Assembly (NCBI RefSeq): GCF_030929605.1
Contig: NZ_JAVFVS010000011.1
Coordinates: 248,001-312,000, forward strand
DNA: 64,000 nt
Reading direction: 5' to 3'
Source of the DNA: Flavobacterium sp. LHD-80
GTDB lineage: Bacteria > Bacteroidota > Bacteroidia > Flavobacteriales > Flavobacteriaceae
Part shown: positions 34,073 to 43,228 of the stretch, piece after piece
Layout: each line of letters opens with the position of its first letter
Position numbering within the stretch: the first letter of the stretch is position 1
Notes under the pieces: generated by a model
The model's input: only the letters and a program-made list of their open reading frames with translations
What the model was told of the DNA's origin: nothing
Databases searched by the model: none
Made by a program: the position numbers and the translations under genes

Positions 34073-34645
34073 ATGGCTACCGAAAATAAAAATTTATCAG
34101 AATACGATAAAAACACAATCCCAAATGCGAAAGACTTTCGATTTGGGATTGTTGTTTCTGAGTGGAACGACATTATAACTGAAGGACTTTATAATGGTGC
34201 TTTTGATGCATTAGTTGACTGTGATGTTCCAGCGCAGCAAATTATCCGTTGGAATGTTCCTGGAAGTTTTGAGCTTATTTATGGCGCAAAAAAAATGCTT
34301 CAAACACAAAATGTCGATGCTGTAATCGTAATTGGATGTGTGATTCAAGGAGAAACTAAGCATTTTGATTTTGTTTGTGAAGGCGTAACGCAAGGAATTA
34401 AAGATTTGAATGTTCAAACTGATATTCCTGTTATTTTCTGTGTTTTGACAGATAATAACATGCAGCAATCAATTGACAGAAGCGGTGGTGCTCACGGAAA
34501 CAAAGGAACTGAAGCGGCAATCGCTGCAATCAAAATGGCGTATATTCGTCAACAGGCTTCAATTTCGCATCCTTTTAATCAGCCATTATTATCGTCAGGC
34601 GCACTTCAAATCGAAGATAAGCCTAGAAAAATCGAGAACGAATAA
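34073..34645 (+). CDS. ribH: 6,7-dimethyl-8-ribityllumazine synthase RibH
   Basis: This 190-residue enzyme condenses 5-amino-6-ribitylaminouracil with dihydroxybutanone phosphate in riboflavin synthesis. Motifs: S-E-W-N (substrate base binding), P-G-S-F-E-L, G-C-V-I-Q-G-E-T-K-H-F-D (phosphate and catalytic His), and R-S-G-G-A-H-G-N-K-G. It is about 30 residues longer than the usual 155-160, with a C-terminal tail rich in Pro/Ser and charge. No FMN riboswitch is seen; the 84-base gap upstream is a TTTAGATTTTAGA-type repeat. A terminator follows. Confidence 0.96.
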   Translation: MATENKNLSEYDKNTIPNAKDFRFGIVVSEWNDIITEGLYNGAFDALVDCDVPAQQIIRWNVPGSFELIYGAKKMLQTQNVDAVIVIGCVIQGETKHFDFVCEGVTQGIKDLNVQTDIPVIFCVLTDNNMQQSIDRSGGAHGNKGTEAAIAAIKMAYIRQQASISHPFNQPLLSSGALQIEDKPRKIENE

Positions 34646-34668
34646 AACACAATTGTTTTAAAAATGCT

Positions 34669-34710
34669 AAAACCTATACTGTGTAAAATAGTATAGGTTT
34701 TTTGTTTTTT
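34669..34710 (+). terminator. ribH terminator
   Basis: Stem AAAACCTATACT / AGTATAGGTTTT with a 9-base loop and a long T run. Confidence 0.85.
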
Positions 34711-34749
34711 TTATGACTGCAGATATTCAAAATCACAACCAAAATTCAT

Positions 34750-34757
34750 TAAATTTG
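34750..34757 (+). promoter_or_regulatory. -7 element of the mutL operon
   Basis: TAAATTTG matches the consensus; the -33 element is weak. The leader to the mutL ATG would be about 85 bases. Confidence 0.4.
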
Positions 34758-34851
34758 TACACCTCGGTTTTTTAAAATCAGAGTGAACTAATAACATCAA
34801 TCTAAGATTTTTAAGTAAAATCAAAGACAAACCTTTAACCCAAATTTCTTA

Positions 34852-36783
34852 ATGTCGAGTATAATTCAATTGCTTCCCGATCACGTTGCTAACCAGATTG
34901 CCGCTGGAGAGGTGGTTCAAAGACCTGCTTCTGTGGTAAAAGAATTGTTAGAAAATGCTGTTGATGCAAAAGCAACTGATATCAAATTGATTATTAAAGA
35001 TGCTGGGAAATCGTTAGTTCAGGTTATTGATAATGGAGTTGGAATGACAGTTACAGATGCACGTTTGTGTTTCGCTCGTCATGCAACTTCAAAAATTCGC
35101 CAGGCCGAAGATTTGTTTTCACTTGGCACAAAAGGTTTTCGTGGAGAAGCATTGGCCTCTATTGCGGCGATTGCGCACATGGAAATGAAAACCAAACAAG
35201 ATCAGGACGAACTTGGAACGCATATTGTAATTGAAGGAAGTAAATTTGTTTCGCAGGAAGTGGCGGTTTTGCCAAAAGGAACTTCATTTGCTGTAAAAAA
35301 CCTTTTCTTCAATATTCCGGCGCGACGTAATTTCTTAAAGTCGGATACAGTTGAGTTTCGTCATGTTATGGACGAATTTCAGCGTGTTGCTTTGGCGCAT
35401 CCAAATATTCATTTTAGCTTTTATCACAATGGAAGCGAATTGTATAATCTTCCATCAGCAGGCTATCGCCAAAGAATTGTTGGGATTATGTCGGGGAAAA
35501 CCAATGAAAAATTGGTTCCGGTAAATGAAGATACTGAGATTATAAATATTCAGGGATTTGTCTGCAAACCAGAATTTGCTAAGAAAAGCAGAGGAGAGCA
35601 GTTCTTTTTTGTAAATGACCGTTTTATAAAAAGTGGTTATTTGCACCATGCAGTTATGGCGGCTTATGACGGACTTTTAAAAGATGGTTCACAGCCAAGT
35701 TATTTCTTGTATTTGCAAGTACCGCCAAATACAATCGATATTAATATTCATCCAACTAAAACAGAAATTAAGTTTGATGATGAACAAGCTTTGTATGCGA
35801 TTTTAAGAGCATCAATTAAACATAGTTTAGGGCAGTTTAACGTGGCGCCAGTTTTAGATTTTGACAGAGATTCAAATTTAGATACGCCATATCATTATAA
35901 AGATTTAGAAGCTGAAACACCAACAATTCAAGTTGATGGAACTTTTAATCCTTTTACAGATGATAAAACGAATCAGCATTATACTAAAGGAGGTTCGGGA
36001 TCTGGTTATAGTTCAGTTTCTTCGTCCTCTTCAGGTTCTTCGTATACTGGATCATCCTATTCAGGTTATTCAAAAAGAGTAGAACCAACAGCTAGTTGGG
36101 AAAGTTTGTATGTTGGCTTAGATTTAGAAAATCCGGAAACGATCGAGAGTTCGCCTTTTACATTCGAAAATGAAGAAGTGACTTCATCTTTATTTAATGA
36201 TGATGATGTTGAACAGGCAAGTCAAAAAACCTATCAAATTCATAAAAAATATATTGTTTCTCCTATCAAATCGGGGATGATTATTGTTGATCAACAGCGT
36301 GCGCATCAACGTATTTTGTACGAGCAGTTTTTATTGAATATGACTGTTAATCAAGCTTCAAGTCAACAATTGCTTTTTCCGTTAGATTTGTTTTATTCTG
36401 CTGTTGAAATGAAATTGATAGAAGAATTAAAACCTTCACTAGAAACAACCGGATTTATTTTTGAAGATGCCAAAACAGATCATATAGTAATTTCGGGAAT
36501 TCCGGTAAATATTACCGAAAGTGAAGTTCCGATCGTAATAGATCAGCTGTTAAGTGACTTACAGGATGGAATTCCGGCGAGCAGTTACAGTCAAAATGAT
36601 ACCATTGCAAAATCGATGGCTAAAAGTTTAGCGGTTAAAACAGGATCTTATTTAACCGAAAAAGAGCAGGATAACTTGGTAAGTGGTTTATTTGCCTGCA
36701 AAGATCCAAATATTTCACCTTTTCAAAAACCTACTTTCATCACCATGCGTGTTGAAGATATAGATAAAAAGTTTGCCTTATGA
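34852..36783 (+). CDS. mutL: DNA mismatch repair protein MutL
   Basis: The 643-residue protein has a GHKL ATPase N-terminal domain (A-A-G-E-V-V-Q-R-P-A-S-V-V-K-E-L-L-E-N-A, D-N-G-V-G-M, T-K-G-F-R-G-E-A-L-A-S-I), a Ser/Gly-rich linker (about 380-410) and a C-terminal dimerisation domain (about 455-640). I do not see the endonuclease motif DQHAxxER intact: the matching place reads V-D-Q-Q-R-A-H-Q-R, as in other Bacteroidota, so nicking activity is uncertain. It is first of a four-gene run; its stop overlaps the next start. Confidence 0.95.
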   Translation: MSSIIQLLPDHVANQIAAGEVVQRPASVVKELLENAVDAKATDIKLIIKDAGKSLVQVIDNGVGMTVTDARLCFARHATSKIRQAEDLFSLGTKGFRGEALASIAAIAHMEMKTKQDQDELGTHIVIEGSKFVSQEVAVLPKGTSFAVKNLFFNIPARRNFLKSDTVEFRHVMDEFQRVALAHPNIHFSFYHNGSELYNLPSAGYRQRIVGIMSGKTNEKLVPVNEDTEIINIQGFVCKPEFAKKSRGEQFFFVNDRFIKSGYLHHAVMAAYDGLLKDGSQPSYFLYLQVPPNTIDINIHPTKTEIKFDDEQALYAILRASIKHSLGQFNVAPVLDFDRDSNLDTPYHYKDLEAETPTIQVDGTFNPFTDDKTNQHYTKGGSGSGYSSVSSSSSGSSYTGSSYSGYSKRVEPTASWESLYVGLDLENPETIESSPFTFENEEVTSSLFNDDDVEQASQKTYQIHKKYIVSPIKSGMIIVDQQRAHQRILYEQFLLNMTVNQASSQQLLFPLDLFYSAVEMKLIEELKPSLETTGFIFEDAKTDHIVISGIPVNITESEVPIVIDQLLSDLQDGIPASSYSQNDTIAKSMAKSLAVKTGSYLTEKEQDNLVSGLFACKDPNISPFQKPTFITMRVEDIDKKFAL

Positions 36784-37529
36784 TGAATATCACTCCAGTT
36801 GTAAAACAGCTGCTTATTATTAATATTATATTTTTTATTGGTGCTCAAATAGTGCCAGTTTCTTATAACTACTTGATTATGTATTTTCCAGAAAATCCAA
36901 ATTTTGGAATCTGGCAGATAATTACGCATATGTTTATGCATGCTAATTTTTTGCACATTGCATTTAATATGTTTGCGCTTTACTCTTTTGGATCAATGCT
37001 GGAGCATTTTTGGGGTGGTAAAAAGTTTTTGTTCTTTTACATCTCATGCGGTTTGGGAGCTGCTCTGCTGAATTTTGCAGTTAATTACTATTATTTTCAG
37101 GAAGGTTTGAATGTTTTAGTTGCTAATGGATTTTCAAAAAGCTATGTATTGCAACTTTTAAGTGAAGGCAAAATTGTAGTCCAATGGAAAGAAATGTTAA
37201 CCGTTTCTCAATGGGATAATTTTTCAGGTGCTTATGGAAGCGCAGTTTTAGGTGCTTCTGGTGCTATTTATGGTTTGCTGACAGCTTTTGCATTTATGTT
37301 CCCAAATGCAGAATTGGCTCTGATGTTTATCCCGATTCCAATTAAAGCTAAATATTTTGTGCCAGGACTTTTATTAGTAGATTTATTTTTGGGTTTAAAA
37401 GGAAGTTCGCTTTTTGGAAGCGGAGGAACAGGAATTGCGCATTTTGCACACCTTGGTGGTGCAGTGGCTGGTTTTTTGATGATGTTGTACTGGAAAAAAA
37501 ATCAGTTTAATAACAATCGTTGGAATTAA
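36780..37529 (+). CDS. rhomboid-family intramembrane serine protease 1
   Basis: The 249-residue protein has six or seven membrane helices with H-M-F-M-H-A-N-F-L-H-I-A-F-N-M (loop 1 and helix 2), the catalytic-Ser motif G-A-S-G at Ser160, and the partner His224 in F-A-H-L-G-G, all intact. The first ATG overlaps the mutL stop codon by 4 bp, so it is translationally coupled. A second rhomboid gene follows after 46 bases. Substrates are unknown. Confidence 0.93.
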   Translation: MMNITPVVKQLLIINIIFFIGAQIVPVSYNYLIMYFPENPNFGIWQIITHMFMHANFLHIAFNMFALYSFGSMLEHFWGGKKFLFFYISCGLGAALLNFAVNYYYFQEGLNVLVANGFSKSYVLQLLSEGKIVVQWKEMLTVSQWDNFSGAYGSAVLGASGAIYGLLTAFAFMFPNAELALMFIPIPIKAKYFVPGLLLVDLFLGLKGSSLFGSGGTGIAHFAHLGGAVAGFLMMLYWKKNQFNNNRWN

Positions 37530-37575
37530 TTTTTAACTTTAATTTATTAACTTTAAAAAACGAAACGGAGACTTT

Positions 37576-38442
37576 ATGAATATTCTTGATGATTTAAAAC
37601 TGCAATATAAACTTGGTGGTATCGCCATGCGTGTTATTTATTGGAATGTTGCTTGTTTTTTAATTTCTTTGATATTTTTCTATCAGTTTTCAAATGGTCA
37701 ATTTAATTTTCCTAATTGGCTTGCATTATCGTCAGATCCACAGGTTTTTATGTTTAAGCCTTGGACGTTTTTAACGTATGCTTTCTTTCATTATGGACCA
37801 ATGCATCTGTTATTTAATATGCTGGTTTTAAACTTTGCAAGTAATTTATTTTTGACGTTTTTTACTCAAAAACAATATTTGGGTCTCTATATTTTAGGGG
37901 CTGTTTTTTCAGGAATCATATTTGTGTTAAGCTATTATATTTTAGGAAATTCAGCTTTAATAGTTGGTGCTTCGGCGGCAATTATGGCAATATTAGTTGC
38001 AGCGACAACCTATCAACCTTTAATGAGTGTTAGATTGTTGTTTTTTGGAAATGTTAAACTCTGGCATATTACCGGAGTAATTTTGCTTTTAGACTTAATG
38101 CAGTTGCGCCTTGAAAATATGGGTGGCCATATTTCGCATTTAGCTGGAGCATTTTTTGGATTTATATTTATAAAATTGCTTCAAAATGGTACTGATTTAA
38201 GTATCATTGTTTCTAAAGTGTTAGACTTTTTTGCTAATCTCTTTAGAAAATCTCCATCGACCCCATTTACAAAAGTTCATAAAAATTACAAAAAACCTAC
38301 GGAAAAAGTGACGACATCACGAATTGTTACGAAAGACAAAACGCAACAACAGATTGATGAAATCTTGGACAAAATTAGCCAGTCTGGTTATGATTGTCTC
38401 ACAAAAGAAGAAAAAGAGTTTCTATTTAGAGCTGGAAAATAA
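37576..38442 (+). CDS. rhomboid-family protease 2 with DUF6576-like tail
   Basis: The 288-residue protein has six membrane helices. H-Y-G-P-M-H-L-L-F-N-M is present; the Ser motif reads G-A-S-A (Ser133) where most rhomboids have G-x-S-G, and His188 lies in H-I-S-H-L-A-G. The catalytic pair is thus kept with one conserved Gly changed. A soluble C-terminal tail (about 235-288) ends in Q-I-D-E-I-L-D-K-I-S-Q-S-G-Y-D-C-L-T-K-E-E-K, a small helical module I recall as DUF6576. It sits between rhomboid 1 and an EEP-fold protein on the same strand. Confidence 0.9.
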   Translation: MNILDDLKLQYKLGGIAMRVIYWNVACFLISLIFFYQFSNGQFNFPNWLALSSDPQVFMFKPWTFLTYAFFHYGPMHLLFNMLVLNFASNLFLTFFTQKQYLGLYILGAVFSGIIFVLSYYILGNSALIVGASAAIMAILVAATTYQPLMSVRLLFFGNVKLWHITGVILLLDLMQLRLENMGGHISHLAGAFFGFIFIKLLQNGTDLSIIVSKVLDFFANLFRKSPSTPFTKVHKNYKKPTEKVTTSRIVTKDKTQQQIDEILDKISQSGYDCLTKEEKEFLFRAGK

Positions 38443-38459
38443 TCCTTTTAGCAAATAAT

Positions 38460-39512
38460 ATGAAAAACCTTTCGTGGTTTAATAAAATAATGTTCTTTTT
38501 GAATATAGTGCTAACTGTGCTCACATTTAGCGTCTATATTTTGCCATTTCTAGCACCTAAAAGTTTTCCGCTTTTATCGGTGCTTACGTTGTTTATGCCT
38601 GCTTTTTTTGTTGCCAATGGATTGTTCTTCGTTTATTGGGCGATTCAGTTTAAAAAACGCCTTATTTTATCTGGTTTGGTGTTGTTGATGGGAATTACAT
38701 TTATTAGTAAATTCTATAAATTTTCGGCAAAGGAATATGTAAAAGATGAAAGAGACTTTTCGGTTATGAGTTACAATGTCCGTTTATTTAATGTTTTTAA
38801 ATGGCTAGATCGTGATGATATTCCTGAGAATATTAAAACTTTTATCGATGATAAAGACCCTGATATTTTGTGTATTCAAGAATATTCTAATTCAGCGCAT
38901 TTGGATTTAAAAGTATATCCGCACCGTTATATTTTTATCGATGGAAATCAAATTAAAACGGGCCAGGCTATTTTTTCAAAATTCCCAATTATTGATGAAG
39001 GAAACATCGTTTTTCCTAAATCTGATAATAATGTGGTTTATGCCGATATTAAACGAGGAAAAGATATTATTCGTGTTTATAATATGCACTTGCAATCCAT
39101 TAAAATATCTCCAGATGTAAGTGATATTTCGAATGATATTGATAATGTAAACCAGAAAAAATCACAGCGTATTTATGCTAGAATCAGTAAAGGATTTACG
39201 CAACAGCAAGAGCAGGCTGAAATTTTTAAGGAACATATTAAAAAGTGTAAATACCCAATTATTATTTGCGGAGACATGAATAACAGTCCGTTTTCATACG
39301 TTTACCGAAATATTAAAGGAAAGCTTAAAGATGCTTTTGAAGAAGCCGGAGAAGGCTTTGGAGCAACTTATAAATTTAAATACTATCCTGCGCGAATTGA
39401 CTATATTTTTACTGATACTAAAATGAAAGTAAAACAGTTTGAAAGTTTTTCTGATTTCGAAAATTCAGATCATTACCCAATAATGACCCGACTTTCGATA
39501 GATCAGTTTTAG
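38460..39512 (+). CDS. membrane-anchored endonuclease/exonuclease/phosphatase-family protein
   Basis: The 350-residue protein has two or three N-terminal membrane helices (about 8-85), then an EEP domain (about 98-350): M-S-Y-N-V-R-L-F-N, the metal Glu in C-I-Q-E-Y, G-D-M-N-N-S-P, and the terminal D-H-Y-P (S-D-H-Y-P-I). Such enzymes cleave phosphodiesters of lipids, nucleic acids or other molecules. It is 17 bases after rhomboid 2 and last in the mutL-rhomboid-rhomboid run. Substrate unknown. Confidence 0.92.
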   Translation: MKNLSWFNKIMFFLNIVLTVLTFSVYILPFLAPKSFPLLSVLTLFMPAFFVANGLFFVYWAIQFKKRLILSGLVLLMGITFISKFYKFSAKEYVKDERDFSVMSYNVRLFNVFKWLDRDDIPENIKTFIDDKDPDILCIQEYSNSAHLDLKVYPHRYIFIDGNQIKTGQAIFSKFPIIDEGNIVFPKSDNNVVYADIKRGKDIIRVYNMHLQSIKISPDVSDISNDIDNVNQKKSQRIYARISKGFTQQQEQAEIFKEHIKKCKYPIIICGDMNNSPFSYVYRNIKGKLKDAFEEAGEGFGATYKFKYYPARIDYIFTDTKMKVKQFESFSDFENSDHYPIMTRLSIDQF

Positions 39513-39514
39513 AG

Positions 39515-39599
39515 GAAAGTTAGAAGCTGTTTGTTGTAAGTTATGAGTAATTGTTGAAAGTTTAAGAAAACTTATAACTCATAATTTCTAATTCATAAC
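39515..39599. repeat. TTATAACTCATAA-type inverted repeat
   Basis: AAGTTATGAGTAATT on the left is mirrored by AACTTATAACTCATAA and TTCATAACTT on the right. It lies between convergent genes and may serve as terminator. Confidence 0.6.
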
Positions 39600-40214
39600 T
39601 TATACTATTTTCTGCGTCTTTAAATAATCCATTGCAAATTTACCTTCGTTAAAAAGTAAATCTAAAACGCTTAAATTGTTGATAAAACCATGTTTATCAT
39701 CAAAAACCTGAGTATATTTTTCGAATGAATTGGCATCTTTTTTACCGTTTGCCAAATATCTGAAATCCGAAACATTTTCAACTTCATGGAAATATTCGGT
39801 AGTCTTTCCGAATTCTAATTTCATTCTCAGACATTTTGTAACGATATCAAAAACTTCCAAGTTGAGATCCATTAAAAAAGTGTGCTTCTTTTCGAAAATA
39901 GGCGTGATGTCATCTTCAAAAAACTCAAAAAATGGAGAGCTTCTATAAGCAGCTTCTAAAGATTTGAAGTGCTGTTTTTGCCAATCAAATTCATTTTCGA
40001 TCAAAACATCTTTCGTTTTTTGATGAGCCGATTTTGAATGTTTTACGGGGATATTTAATAACTGAATTCCGTTTGGACTATAAATATAAGTACGATTTCT
40101 ATTAGTCTGCTTCTGAAAATTATCTTCCATTTCAAAAGTAATCGTCTCAGATTGAGCCATTACTGCAAAGTGACTGATTGAAGGAAAATAGGTAGGAAGT
40201 AGTAAAGAGTTCAT
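39600..40214 (-). CDS. WbqC-like family protein
   Basis: The 204-residue protein fits the WbqC-like family (PF08889): N-terminal L-L-P-T-Y-F-P-S-I-S-H-F, then N-R-T-Y-I-Y-S-P-N-G-I-Q-L-L-N-I-P-V-K-H-S and Y-R-S-S-P-F-F-E-F-F-E-D. Members occur in glycan clusters but have no settled activity. Here it is downstream of lepB, separated by a 19-bp inverted repeat. The start is ATG. Confidence 0.88.
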   Translation of the reverse strand: MNSLLLPTYFPSISHFAVMAQSETITFEMEDNFQKQTNRNRTYIYSPNGIQLLNIPVKHSKSAHQKTKDVLIENEFDWQKQHFKSLEAAYRSSPFFEFFEDDITPIFEKKHTFLMDLNLEVFDIVTKCLRMKLEFGKTTEYFHEVENVSDFRYLANGKKDANSFEKYTQVFDDKHGFINNLSVLDLLFNEGKFAMDYLKTQKIV

Positions 40215-40232
40215 TTTGATTTTTGTTTAAAA

Positions 40233-40286
40233 GTTTCAGGTTTCAAGTTTCATGTTTTTGCGAACTTGAAACTTGAAACCTGAAAC
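40233..40286. repeat. perfect 19-bp inverted repeat (GTTTCAGGTTTCAAGTTTC)
   Basis: GTTTCAGGTTTCAAGTTTC at 40233-40251 and its exact reverse complement at 40268-40286, with a 16-base loop. Confidence 0.85.
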
Positions 40287-40304
40287 AAAAATAACAATTT
40301 TTGA

Positions 40305-41861
40305 TTATGCTTTATTTTCTTTTCTCTTTCTCCAGAAGAAATCTCCAACGAAATAAAGAGCAAGTAAAATTAAGAAATATTTGAAATAAGATTGTGGCTG
40401 TCCTTCGCCATCAACAGTTGTGAAAACTCGGCTCCAACGAATTTTGTTGATACCTTTTCCGTTTGTGTCCCAGCTTAACCAGATAAAAACAGGTTTTCCA
40501 ACAATGTGATTTTCTGGAACATATCCCCAATAACGGCTATCTTCAGAGTTATGACGGTTGTCTCCCATCATCCAATAGTAGTTTTGTTTGAAGGTGTAAG
40601 TCGTTGCTGGCTTTCCATTGATGAAAAACTTAGAATCTTTTAGTTCTAATGTATTTCCTTCATAATTAGTGATGATATCTTTGTAATATGGCAAAGATTC
40701 ATTTGTCAATGCTACTGTTTTTCCAGCTTCAGGAATATAAATTGGTCCCATATTGTCTTGGTTCCCTTTATTGATATGCGGATAAATTGCATTATCATTT
40801 CCTGTGTCAACTTTTCTGATTACAGCGCTTACTCCAGGAGTATTTCTGAATCGTTCTGCTCCAGCTTCCGTTAAAGCTCCTAGAACTAGTGTGTCTCTTT
40901 TTTCTTCATTTTTAAAATAACCTCCGTCAGTGATATCCAATTCTTTTACTAAAGATTGTAAATCAACAGGAGTTTTTCCGTCAAATGCTATTGTATATGA
41001 ATATTGAGGTTTTGCGCGCTCCGGAAGAGTTAATTTCGCGCCATTGATAAATACATAACCATCTTTAATTGATAAACTGTCTCCAGGAATACCAACACAT
41101 CTTTTTACATAATTTGATCTTTTATCGATTGGTTTTATAACACCTGGTTGTCCTTTTCTTTCATAAAAATAATGTACAGTATCGGCAGGCCAGTTGAAAA
41201 CAACAATATCTGTTCGTTTTATTTTTTCAAACGCAGGTAATCTGAAATAGGGTAATTGTGGCCATTTCAAATACGATTTGCTTTTTGTCATTGGTATCGA
41301 ATCGTGAACCATTGGTAAAGCAACCGTTGTCATTGGAACTCTTGGCCCATAATTTAATTTGCTGACAAACAAAAAGTCGCCAATTAATAATGATTTTTCA
41401 AGAGATGATGTTGGAATCGTATAAGGCTGTACTACGTAAGTGTGTACTAATGTTGCAACAATTATAGCAAAAAGTAATGAACTAACCGTGTCTGCAGTTT
41501 TTGTTTTTGGCGTTAAATCACGGTTGGCATTATATTCTAATTTCTGAGTGTAGTTCACATAATAGATATAAAAACCTAAAGTAAAAATTCCTAGAATGGT
41601 ATCTAAAGTTGATCTTTTTCCGAAAGTTCTCAATGTTTCAACCCAAACTACTGGAAACATAATTAGATTGATAATTGGAATGAAAAGCAGTAAAGTCCAC
41701 CAAGTTGGGCGACTGATTATTTTCATTAAAACAATTGAGTTGTAAACAGGAATTGCAGCTTCCCAACTTTTTCTTCCTGCTGCTTGATACAATTTCCATG
41801 TTCCAATAAAATGAATCACCTGAACGGCAAGGAAAAATACAAACCAAAGATATAGTGTCAT
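40305..41861 (-). CDS. lepB: signal peptidase I
   Basis: The 518-residue protein is large, as usual in Bacteroidota. It has three or so N-terminal membrane helices (1-110), another at about 125-142, then the catalytic Ser153 in I-P-T-S-S-L-E-K-S and general-base Lys253 in Y-V-K-R-C-V-G-I-P-G-D. The conserved M-M-G-D-N-R-H-N-S-E-D-S-R-Y-W-G block is near 432-447. The residue after Ser is Leu instead of the common Met. A last membrane helix is at about 495-510. It follows dapB by 65 bases in a long minus-strand operon with parA/parB. Confidence 0.95.
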   Translation of the reverse strand: MTLYLWFVFFLAVQVIHFIGTWKLYQAAGRKSWEAAIPVYNSIVLMKIISRPTWWTLLLFIPIINLIMFPVVWVETLRTFGKRSTLDTILGIFTLGFYIYYVNYTQKLEYNANRDLTPKTKTADTVSSLLFAIIVATLVHTYVVQPYTIPTSSLEKSLLIGDFLFVSKLNYGPRVPMTTVALPMVHDSIPMTKSKSYLKWPQLPYFRLPAFEKIKRTDIVVFNWPADTVHYFYERKGQPGVIKPIDKRSNYVKRCVGIPGDSLSIKDGYVFINGAKLTLPERAKPQYSYTIAFDGKTPVDLQSLVKELDITDGGYFKNEEKRDTLVLGALTEAGAERFRNTPGVSAVIRKVDTGNDNAIYPHINKGNQDNMGPIYIPEAGKTVALTNESLPYYKDIITNYEGNTLELKDSKFFINGKPATTYTFKQNYYWMMGDNRHNSEDSRYWGYVPENHIVGKPVFIWLSWDTNGKGINKIRWSRVFTTVDGEGQPQSYFKYFLILLALYFVGDFFWRKRKENKA

Positions 41862-41926
41862 AATATTTTGTTTAAAGTTTGAAGTTTAAGATTGTCTAAT
41901 TTGAAATCTTAAGCCTTAAATCAGTT

Positions 41927-42628
41927 TTATTTTAGATTTAATACGTCTTTCATGGTATAGATACCTGTTTTTCCTGCTAACCATTCAGCAGCAATAACAG
42001 CTCCAAGAGCAAAACCTTCGCGATTGTGAGCGGTATGTTTAATTTCAATGCTATCAATAGCTGAATCGTAATTTACGGTATGAGTACCAGGAACTTCGCC
42101 AATTCTTTTCGCTTCGATGTGAATTTCATTGTTTTTTGCTTCGTCTAAAGTCCATTCAGAATAATTGCTGTTTTCAATAACACCTTTTGCTAAAGAAATT
42201 GCTGTTCCGCTTGGAGCATCAAGTTTATGGATATGGTGAATTTCTTCCATTGAAACTTTGTAAGAATCAAATTGTGCCATGATTTTGGCTAAATATTCAT
42301 TTAATTCAAAGAAGATATTTACACCTAAACTGAAATTAGAACTTGATATAAAACCGCCTTTTTTCTCATTGCAAAGTGCGATCATTTCGTCATAATGTTC
42401 TAGCCATCCAGTTGTTCCAGAAACTACAGGAACATTCGCATGAAAACAGTTTGAGATGTTGTCAACAGCTGCTGTTGGAACACTAAAGTCAATAGCAACA
42501 TCGGCAGTTGAAAGTCCTTCGTAAGTGTTAAATTCGTCTTTTTTCAAAACAATTTCATGGCATCTTTCTAAAGCAATTCTTTCAATTACTTTACCCATTT
42601 TGCCATATCCTAAAAGCGCAATTTTCAT
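41927..42628 (-). CDS. dapB: 4-hydroxy-tetrahydrodipicolinate reductase DapB
   Basis: The 233-residue enzyme performs the NAD(P)H-dependent step of lysine/diaminopimelate synthesis. It has L-G-Y-G-K-M-G-K at the start, G-T-T-G-W, and the substrate-binding E-E-I-H-H-I-H-K-L-D-A-P-S-G-T-A. It is slightly short (E. coli about 270) but complete, as in related bacteria. It lies between DUF5683 and lepB genes, 36 and 65 bases away. Confidence 0.96.
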   Translation of the reverse strand: MKIALLGYGKMGKVIERIALERCHEIVLKKDEFNTYEGLSTADVAIDFSVPTAAVDNISNCFHANVPVVSGTTGWLEHYDEMIALCNEKKGGFISSSNFSLGVNIFFELNEYLAKIMAQFDSYKVSMEEIHHIHKLDAPSGTAISLAKGVIENSNYSEWTLDEAKNNEIHIEAKRIGEVPGTHTVNYDSAIDSIEIKHTAHNREGFALGAVIAAEWLAGKTGIYTMKDVLNLK

Positions 42629-42664
42629 GTTGTATATTTTTTAAATTTCAAGTAGCTTTTCAGG

Positions 42665-43228
42665 CTATTTAAAAGTGTAATTAAGAGTTAGTCCAACGTT
42701 TGGTTTAAAAGTTACATCGCTGGGATAAATTTCGGGACGCATTGATAATCTTTCGTTTACGTTAAATTGAATCAAAGCGGCATCAACATTCGCATCAATA
42801 ATATTTAAAACATAAAAGCCAACCACGAATAACGCTGATAAATCTCGGTTTCTTTGATAGAATTTTTGACCAGCAATAAGGCGGTCATCATCTAAAAATT
42901 GGTAATTATCATCGTTGTAACCTTCTAGTCTGCGTTTATATGCGTCGCGATAATCGTGGTATTTTTTATTGTTGTCAATGTAGAAATAAAGACTGGTTCC
43001 AATTGCTCCGTAAACGAGCGGAATTTTCCAATATTTTTTGTTGTATGCTTGGCCTAAACCAGGTAAAATTGCAGAATAAAAAGCAGCTTTTGCTGGTGTA
43101 AGCGGGTCTATTTCTTCCAATTTGGTAGTGTCTTTAGCGACTAAAACCGCATCTGATTTTGCCTGGGCAAAAATAGAAGCGGTTCCTATGAGAAAGAACA
43201 ATAAACTTATGGGGACAATCTTATTCAC
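42665..43228 (-). CDS. DUF5683 membrane protein
   Basis: The 187-residue protein has a signal peptide (1-22, I-F-A-Q), followed by P-A-K-A-A-F-Y-S-A-I-L-P-G-L-G-Q-A-Y-N-K-K-Y-W-K-I-P, typical of DUF5683, with two or three hydrophobic segments. Function is unknown. The start is GTG and its first base is the last base of the parB stop codon, so translation is coupled. It is regularly linked with parB and dapB in Flavobacteriia, to my recollection. Confidence 0.88.
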   Translation of the reverse strand: MNKIVPISLLFFLIGTASIFAQAKSDAVLVAKDTTKLEEIDPLTPAKAAFYSAILPGLGQAYNKKYWKIPLVYGAIGTSLYFYIDNNKKYHDYRDAYKRRLEGYNDDNYQFLDDDRLIAGQKFYQRNRDLSALFVVGFYVLNIIDANVDAALIQFNVNERLSMRPEIYPSDVTFKPNVGLTLNYTFK

